A stretch of DNA of 20,181 nt, taken from the NCBI GenBank assembly GCA_965364735.1, contig CBDTYW010000032.1:1-20181 (forward strand), written 5' to 3'. This DNA is from CBDTYW01 sp965364735. GTDB taxonomy: Bacteria; Actinomycetota; Nitriliruptoria; Nitriliruptorales; Nitriliruptoraceae. Below, one piece after another: positions 14,685 through 20,181 of this stretch. The notes below the pieces were generated by a model. That model was given only the letters and a program-made list of their open reading frames with translations, searched no databases and had not been told where the DNA came from. Each line of letters begins with the position of its first letter. Positions within the stretch are counted from its first letter, which is position 1. The position numbers and the translations under genes are program-made.

Positions 14685-14753
14685 GCTCCGCACGTACCTC
14701 TCCCGCCCCGCACGCCCGCTCCCGGGCGCCGCCAGACCTGACGAGCACTCCTG

Positions 14754-17063
14754 ATGAACATGCTCCTGAACGGCCTGCGCCGAACGGTCACCGGCCGCCC
14801 CGGCGCGGTCGTGCTCGTGATCCTGCTGATCACCGTCCTCATGGGCGGCCTCTCCACCCAGGGGACGGTCACCAGCGGCTCAGTCAACCTCTCGTCGGAC
14901 TCCGAGGCCGCGCTCACCGCGGAGGCGATCGAGGCGCGGTTCGGCGCGGACACCTCCGCGACCGTCTCGCAGGTGATCGTCCGCGCCGACGACGTGCTCT
15001 CTCCGGAGGGTCTCGCCGCAGCGTTGAGCCTGCGCGCGCAGATCTCGAGCGACCCGGCCATCGCTGCCGCCATCGTTGCTGACCCACGTGGGGGAGACGG
15101 CATCACCACGTGGGCCGACCTCGTCATCGGCGCCGCCGTCTCGCAGGGCCTCGACCCGACCGCGCTCGACGACACCACGATCGACCAGCTGCACGCGGCC
15201 AGCCTCGCGAGCCTTCCCCCCGAGCAGGCGGCGCAGTTCGGCCAGCTCGCGAGCGCAGACTTCGACACCGGCATGGTCATCGTCATGCTCGACACGACCG
15301 ACGACGAGGCGCTGCTCGATGCGCAGCTCGCGTTCGGTGACCTCGTCGGGACCGACGGCGTCGAGATCCGTCCGTTCAACCTCGCGCTGTTGACCGCCGA
15401 GTCGCAGGATGCCATCGAGGGGCAGATGGGCAGGCTGCTCGGGCTCGCGATGCTGCTGATCATCGGCATCCTGATCGCGATCAACCGCAACGTCGTCGAC
15501 GTCGTGTCGAGCTTTGCCGGCCTGATCATGGCGATCGTCTGGATGCAGGGACTCGGGACGCTCCTCGGACCGGGCTTCCTCGAGATCACCGACGGCATGG
15601 GCGACATGACCATGGCGATCCCGATCCTGTTGATCGGTCTGGGCGTGGACTACGGCATCCACCTCTCGTCGCGCTACCGCGAGGAGCGGGTCACGGGATC
15701 CGAGCCGACGAAGGCTGCGAGCGACGCCATCGGCGCCGTCGGTGCAGCCCTCACCCTCGCCACCATCACAACCGTCGTCGGCTTCCTCACCAACGTCGCC
15801 AACCCGCTTCCCCCGCTCCAGGACTTCGGCATCATCGCCGCGGTCGGCGTCATCGCGGCGTTCTTCATCATGACGGCGTTCGTCCCGGCCACGCGCCTCC
15901 TCGCCGACGGTCGGTACTTCGCCAAGCACGGCGCTCACCGAGTCCAGCGCGCAGGCGGCGGCGAGGACGGCCCCGGGGCGCTCGGTCGGCTCGCAGCATC
16001 CGTCGCGCCGCTCGCGACGCGGCGCCCGGTCGCCGTCCTCGGTGTCGCCGGCCTCCTCACCATCGCCGCAGGCTTCTCGGCAAGCGGGTTGTCGACCACG
16101 TTCAGCCAGACCGAGTTCTTCCCGTCCGACTCCGAGGCCCTCGCCACGATCCTGATCATGCAGGACGAGTTCGGCGGCGACCTCAGCGAGACCACGCGCG
16201 TGTTGGTCACCGGTGATGTCTCCGACACGACGGTGCTGGACGCCTACGTCACCGCGCTCGCCGACAACCCGGACGTCCGTGTTGTCGACGGTGCCCCGCA
16301 GGCCCAGGTGGCGATCGCCCCGGACGCGACGTCGGCCATGATCGCGATCAGCACCCAGGCTGGCGAAGCCGGCGTGGACCGTCTCGAGGTGGACCTCCGC
16401 GGCGACGCCGCCATCCTCACCGACGCGGGCTTCGAGGTCGGTCTGACCTCGGAGAACCTGCTCACCGACGCCGTCATGGACGACCTGCGCAACTCACAGG
16501 TCACCGGGCTCGTGCTGACGCTGGTCGCCTCGATGGTGATCCTCGCGCTGGCCTTCTGGTTCCGGCACCGCACCCCGATGCTCGGCGTCCTCGCCATCGC
16601 ATCGGTTGGCGTGGTCACGGTCTGGGTGCTCGGGGTCATGGCCGCGGTCGGCATCCCGTTCAACATGATGACGGCGATGATCTCGGCGCTGGCGATCGGC
16701 ATCGGCGTCCCGTTCGGGATCCACGTCGTGAACCGCTTCCTCGAGGAACGCGCCATCACCCCGGACGCAGGAGCCGCGCTCACCCGCACGCTCGAGCAGA
16801 CCGGAGGGGCGCTGGTCGGCTCCGCGCTCACCACCATGGCCGGCTTCGGCGTTCTCGCGCTGTCGACCATCTCCCCGATGCGCCAGTTCGGCATCGTGAC
16901 CGCCATGACCATTGGTTTCGCGCTGGTCTCCAGCGTGATCGTGCTGCCGGCGACGCTGACCCTCTGGGCCCGCGTCACCGACCGTCGACGCCCCGTCGGG
17001 CCGTCCCCCGCGAGCTCCGACGAGACCGCCCTCGACGACGCCCGGGTGCCTGTCCGCGCCTGA
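14754..17063 (+). CDS. MMPL/HAE3-type RND transporter
   Basis: A 769-residue inner-membrane transporter with two RND halves. Membrane segments: about 17-33, then five from 225 to 384; again 424-443 and five from 583 to 735. Large outside loops lie at 35-222 and 445-580. The first half has the family core GLGVDYGIHLSSRYREE (295-311), whose Asp-Tyr pair (D299, Y300) is the proton-relay site of MmpL proteins. The second half has AIGIGVPFGIHVVNRFLEE at 647-665, where Pro-Phe replaces Asp-Tyr. Members export lipids, hopanoids or other hydrophobic molecules. The ATG at 14754 has no strong ribosome binding site; ATG at 14760 is an alternative. It is divergent from the MarR gene and probably controlled by it. 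The cargo is unknown. Confidence 0.9.
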   Translation: MNMLLNGLRRTVTGRPGAVVLVILLITVLMGGLSTQGTVTSGSVNLSSDSEAALTAEAIEARFGADTSATVSQVIVRADDVLSPEGLAAALSLRAQISSDPAIAAAIVADPRGGDGITTWADLVIGAAVSQGLDPTALDDTTIDQLHAASLASLPPEQAAQFGQLASADFDTGMVIVMLDTTDDEALLDAQLAFGDLVGTDGVEIRPFNLALLTAESQDAIEGQMGRLLGLAMLLIIGILIAINRNVVDVVSSFAGLIMAIVWMQGLGTLLGPGFLEITDGMGDMTMAIPILLIGLGVDYGIHLSSRYREERVTGSEPTKAASDAIGAVGAALTLATITTVVGFLTNVANPLPPLQDFGIIAAVGVIAAFFIMTAFVPATRLLADGRYFAKHGAHRVQRAGGGEDGPGALGRLAASVAPLATRRPVAVLGVAGLLTIAAGFSASGLSTTFSQTEFFPSDSEALATILIMQDEFGGDLSETTRVLVTGDVSDTTVLDAYVTALADNPDVRVVDGAPQAQVAIAPDATSAMIAISTQAGEAGVDRLEVDLRGDAAILTDAGFEVGLTSENLLTDAVMDDLRNSQVTGLVLTLVASMVILALAFWFRHRTPMLGVLAIASVGVVTVWVLGVMAAVGIPFNMMTAMISALAIGIGVPFGIHVVNRFLEERAITPDAGAALTRTLEQTGGALVGSALTTMAGFGVLALSTISPMRQFGIVTAMTIGFALVSSVIVLPATLTLWARVTDRRRPVGPSPASSDETALDDARVPVRA

Positions 17064-17077
17064 CTGCACAGCACGAT

Positions 17078-17109
17078 GCGCCGCCGCCGATGCCCCTCGG
17101 CGGCGGCGC
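17078..17109. terminator. Bidirectional terminator
   Basis: GCGCCGCCGCCGA (17078-17090) and TCGGCGGCGGCGC (17097-17109) form a perfect 13-bp stem with loop TGCCCC. It lies between the stops of the convergent transporter and oxidoreductase genes, which are 60 bp apart, so it can serve both. Confidence 0.75.
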
Positions 17110-17123
17110 CTTCGTGTACGTGG

Positions 17124-18542
17124 TCATGGCCGCATCGCCGAGATCGCAGCGTGGTGGCCAGCCATGCCGTGCACGCCGGCGCCGGGCGTCGTCGACGCTG
17201 ATCCGATGAAGATGCGGGGGTCCGCGGTCGCCCACGGGTCGACCTGCAGGCGCGGACGCAGGATGATCTGGGCGCCGGCCTGGCTGCCGCCGCCGACGTC
17301 GCCGCCGACGAGGTTCGCGTTCTGGGCCTCGAGCGCTGCCGGCGTCGTGATGTGTCGCGCTCGCACGACGTCGCGGAACCCGGGCGCGAACCGCTCGATC
17401 TGCCCCTCGAGCTCCGGCAGCGCGTCGCCGACGAACCCGTGGGGGACGTGGCAGTACGCCCAGAACGTGTGCTTGCCCGCCGGAGCGCGGCTCGGATCGA
17501 AGCGCGTGTGCTGGGCGGCGAGGACGTACGGGCGCGCCGCGACCCGGCCCGCTGCGACCTCGGCCTCGGCGGCGACGATCTCCTCGAGGCGCCCGCCGAG
17601 GTGCACGGTGCCGGCCTCGGCGACATCGGCGTTGGCCCAGGGGACCTCGGCATCGAGCGCGTAGTCGACCTTGAAGGCGCCGGGCCCGTACCTGAAGCGT
17701 CCGAGCGCCCGGCGGTAGCGGTGGGGGAAGTGCTCCCCGGTGACCGAGAGCACCTGGCGCGGCGTCAACGCGAACACGACCCGCTTCGCAGGCGGCAGGT
17801 CCGCCATCGTCGCGACACGGGTGCCCGTGCGGATCTCGCCACCGAGGTCGGTCAAGCACGCCGCGAGCGCGTTCGTCAGCTCCTGCGCCCCGCCGCGCGG
17901 GAACGGCCAGCCCGAGCCGTGGGCGAGCGTCCCGAACATCAACCCCAAGGCTGCGGTCAGCGGCCGGGTCAGCGGCAGGATCGCGTGGGCGGCGTGGCCC
18001 GCGAAGAGCGCGCGTGCCCGATCCTCGTCGAAGCGCAGCCGGGCGTAGGCGTTGGCGGAGAACGCAGCCTGCAGTCCGAACCGGGCCGCGGAGACCGGGT
18101 GGCGCGGGATGCGGAGCACGGAGGAGAGCACGAGCTCCAGCAGCTCGTCCTGGTGCGCGACGAGCGGGGCGTAGGCGGCTCGGTAGGAGTCGCCGTCGAC
18201 GCCGAGTCCGGCGATGGTCCGCTCGAGGTCGTGCCAGGCGATGGCCGCATCGCCACCGTCGAGCGGATGCGCGACCGCAGCTGGCGGCATGACCCACTCG
18301 AGGCCGTACCGCTCGAGGTCGAGGCTGCGGAAGAACGGTGAAGCAATCCCGAGGGGATGGATGGCCGAGCCGACGTCGTGGATGAACCCCGGCTCCGTCA
18401 GCTCCGCCGACGCCAGCGCCCCGCCGATCCGGTCGTTGGACTCCAGGACGAGGACAGACCGACCGGCCCGAGCGAACGTGATCGCGGCCGACAGCCCGTT
18501 CGGGCCGGACCCGACGACGACAGCGTCCCATGGCTTGGTCAC
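17124..18542 (-). CDS. FAD-dependent oxidoreductase, phytoene desaturase (CrtI)-like
   Basis: A 472-residue flavoprotein with GTG start at 18542, preceded by GGAAGGGG at 6-nt spacing. It opens with the dinucleotide-binding fold DAVVVGSGPNGLSAAITFARAG (GSGPNG at 11-16) and the acidic end of strand 2, VLVLESNDRIGG (Glu34). Conserved pieces HDVGSAIHPLG, FPRGGAQELTNALA and LGGEIRTGTRVA follow, and the protein ends with the second FAD motif IFIGSASTTPGAGVHGMAGHHAA. This is the architecture of the CrtI and PYROXD2-like group. No other carotenoid gene is visible nearby, so phytoene is not a safe substrate; a retinol saturase-like or general desaturase/isomerase role is equally possible. It is divergent from the S8 protease gene with a 175-bp gap in which I see no clear regulatory site. 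Confidence 0.88.
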   Translation of the reverse strand: MTKPWDAVVVGSGPNGLSAAITFARAGRSVLVLESNDRIGGALASAELTEPGFIHDVGSAIHPLGIASPFFRSLDLERYGLEWVMPPAAVAHPLDGGDAAIAWHDLERTIAGLGVDGDSYRAAYAPLVAHQDELLELVLSSVLRIPRHPVSAARFGLQAAFSANAYARLRFDEDRARALFAGHAAHAILPLTRPLTAALGLMFGTLAHGSGWPFPRGGAQELTNALAACLTDLGGEIRTGTRVATMADLPPAKRVVFALTPRQVLSVTGEHFPHRYRRALGRFRYGPGAFKVDYALDAEVPWANADVAEAGTVHLGGRLEEIVAAEAEVAAGRVAARPYVLAAQHTRFDPSRAPAGKHTFWAYCHVPHGFVGDALPELEGQIERFAPGFRDVVRARHITTPAALEAQNANLVGGDVGGGSQAGAQIILRPRLQVDPWATADPRIFIGSASTTPGAGVHGMAGHHAAISAMRP

Positions 18543-18717
18543 AGACGACCCCTTCCGGTTGGCGCTCGGAGGAGCGTGCCCCCTCGTGGGTGGGCGCGCA
18601 GTCATCGCACTCAACCGCACACCGCGCGGTGTTGGCTCGCGCCGAAGGGCAGAGCATGCCAAGGTGGACGCCTCGCGCGACGGGGGCCAACCTTGCGTGC
18701 CTGCGGGGAGCGAAGAC

Positions 18718-20181
18718 ATGTTCAGCTCGACGATCGACCGGCGGAGGATCCACATCGCGGTGGTCACGGCGTTCGCGCTGCTGATGCCGCTCGTCTCGGC
18801 GACGCCGGCTGACGCCGGGCACGGCCGTGATCGTGACCGTCCGCAGGTCCGCGAGGAGGCGGTCCGGGACGGGCTGAGCTATGACCGCTTCATCGTGCGG
18901 TACCGCGACGGCAGCGACGAGGAGGTGTCCGACGCAGCCGTCGACGCGCGCGTGGACGCGGCTGCCCGCGACCGCGGCACCAAGGGTCGTCTCCTCGTGC
19001 GTGGCAACAGCCGTGCAGCGGTCGTCGCGGTGGACCGCGCGCTCCGGGGAAGCGAGGCCGTCGCCTTCATGCGCCTGCTCGCGGCGAACCCGGACGTCGA
19101 GTGGGTCGAGCCGGACCAGATCCGCACGATCGCCGCGCTCCCGAACGACCCTCGGGCGTCCGAGCAGTGGCACCTCTTCGGCCCGCAGGGGATCCGGCTC
19201 GACGACGTTCCCGCTGCGCACACCGGCAGCGACGTGGTCATCGCCGTGCTGGACACCGGCATCATCGCGCACCCGGATCTCGCGGGCCAGACCATCCCGG
19301 GGTACGACCTCATCAGCGACACGTTCGTCTCTCGCGACGGCGACCTCCGCGACCCCGACCCGACCGATCCGGGTGACTGGATCGAGTCGCAGGACTGCGG
19401 GAACCCGAGCTTCGTCTCGTCGTCATGGCACGGAACGCACGTCGCCGGGACCGCCGCTGCCGCGACCGGCAACAACACCGGTGTCGCTGGCATCGCGTCG
19501 GGTGCGAAGATCCAGCCCGTGCGCGTTCTCGGCCGCTGCGGCGGTTACACCTCAGACATCGCCGACGCCATCGTCTGGGCGGCTGGGGGCAGCGTCGACG
19601 GTCTGCCCGTGAACCCGACGCCGGCCGACGTCATCAGCCTGAGCCTGGGTGGTTCCGGCGCGTGCTCTCTCGCTGAGCAGCAGGCCGTCGACACCGCGCG
19701 GTCCTTCGGTGCGGTCGTCGTCGTGGCGGCCGGCAACCGTGGCGGCGACGTCGCCAACTCGTCTCCCGCGAACTGCGTCGGGGTCATCGCCGTCGCTTCC
19801 TCGGGCCCGAACGGGACCCTGCCGAACTACTCGAACCGCGGCGGCGAGGTCGACCTCGCCGCACCTGGCGGCGACATCCGGACGTCGAGCTCGCAGGGCG
19901 TGCTCTCCACGCTCGGCTCGGGCACGCGGACGCTGACCGGTACCACCTACGGCTGGCTCGAGGGCACGTCGATGGCCACCCCGCACGTCTCCGGCGTCGC
20001 CGCGCTGGTCATGGGCGCCGCACCGGAGCTGACGCCGACCCAGGTCGAGGATGTCCTCACGCAGTCGGCGCGGCCCTTCGCCGGCTTCTGCGCGGGCTGT
20101 GGTTCCGGGATCCTCGACGCGGCCGCGGCCATCGCGCTGGCGACCGGGGAGCCGTCGCCGACGCCCACCCCGACGCCCACG
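18718..20181 (+). CDS. S8 family subtilisin-like serine protease, secreted (partial)
   Basis: The first 488 residues of an exported protease. ATG at 18718 has GGGGAG (18705-18710) at 7-nt spacing. A signal peptide (residues 1-33, cleavage near ADA) is followed by an I9-like propeptide (about 52-135, ending DVEWVEPDQ) that should act as chaperone and inhibitor. The catalytic domain holds the triad Asp179 (VLDTG), His238 (HGTHVAG) and Ser418 (GTSMATPHVSG), with oxyanion Asn340 (AAGN). Several Cys pairs (227, 274, 316, 353, 458, 461) suit an extracellular enzyme. After the catalytic domain begins a PTPTPT linker that runs off the window, similar in style to the linker before the LPSTG motif in PhoD, so a wall anchor downstream is possible but unseen. 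Confidence 0.95.
   Translation, partial: MFSSTIDRRRIHIAVVTAFALLMPLVSATPADAGHGRDRDRPQVREEAVRDGLSYDRFIVRYRDGSDEEVSDAAVDARVDAAARDRGTKGRLLVRGNSRAAVVAVDRALRGSEAVAFMRLLAANPDVEWVEPDQIRTIAALPNDPRASEQWHLFGPQGIRLDDVPAAHTGSDVVIAVLDTGIIAHPDLAGQTIPGYDLISDTFVSRDGDLRDPDPTDPGDWIESQDCGNPSFVSSSWHGTHVAGTAAAATGNNTGVAGIASGAKIQPVRVLGRCGGYTSDIADAIVWAAGGSVDGLPVNPTPADVISLSLGGSGACSLAEQQAVDTARSFGAVVVVAAGNRGGDVANSSPANCVGVIAVASSGPNGTLPNYSNRGGEVDLAAPGGDIRTSSSQGVLSTLGSGTRTLTGTTYGWLEGTSMATPHVSGVAALVMGAAPELTPTQVEDVLTQSARPFAGFCAGCGSGILDAAAAIALATGEPSPTPTPTPT

Noticed and set aside
16975..19272. A 765-codon open frame on the - strand across the oxidoreductase and the protease start
   Set aside because: It crosses two well-supported genes in other frames and reads as arginine-rich low-complexity sequence.

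Overview
The window is GC-rich DNA of the kind found in Actinomycetota. The Tat and Sec signal peptides, LPXTG wall-sorting signals, TAnnnT-type promoter boxes and frequent GTG starts all fit a Gram-positive, high-GC organism. A deep-branching actinobacterium (Nitriliruptoria or Acidimicrobiia-like) is a guess from general gene style and cannot be settled here. Much of the coding capacity is for secreted, wall-anchored or membrane proteins.

Layout. 1-1874 (-): a Tat-exported PhoD-type phosphatase that ends in an LPSTG motif and is cut by the window edge. 2004-2090 (+): tRNA-Ser(TGA). 2258-3682 (+): a secreted propeller-like protein with an RTX calcium-binding tail. 3913-4800 (+): a double-hotdog thioesterase-like protein. 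4830-5903 (-): a YihY/BrkB membrane protein. 6061-6150 (+): tRNA-Ser(GCT), followed directly by two 5'-truncated tandem copies of itself and a long hairpin. 6472-7596 (-): a membrane-anchored extracellular propeller-like protein. 7739-7813 (+): tRNA-Arg(ACG) with a terminator hairpin. 8022-8657 (+): a VanZ-family membrane protein. 8627-11239 and 11381-13975 (both -): two tandem paralogous exported metallohydrolase-like proteins (M19/amidohydrolase-like) with LPATG sorting signals. 14115-14597 (-): a MarR regulator, divergent from 14754-17063 (+), an MMPL/HAE3-type RND transporter. 17124-18542 (-): a CrtI-like FAD oxidoreductase. 18718 to the window end (+): a subtilisin-like S8 protease, cut by the window edge.

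How the genes may work together. The MarR gene lies between its divergent transporter and the two same-strand surface hydrolase genes. The 156-bp gap between regulator and transporter carries a GTTGCG-AGA-CGCAAC palindrome within a set of spaced GTTGC repeats, a natural operator candidate. PhoD and the two hydrolases carry LPXTG signals, and the S8 protease runs into a Pro/Thr linker of the same style as PhoD's, so part of the window looks like a cell-surface hydrolase set. No sortase gene is visible.

The most unusual feature is the array at 6087-6321. Copies of tRNA-Ser(GCT) that lack the 5' acceptor strand and most of the D-arm repeat with an 85-bp period. Each is joined to the previous one by a 21-bp spacer complementary to the anticodon-arm segment of the copy that follows. 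A separate 43-bp element (39 of 43 positions identical) lies just behind both tRNA-Ser loci. No integrase, transposase or CRISPR array is visible. No gene-free gap exceeds 300 bp.
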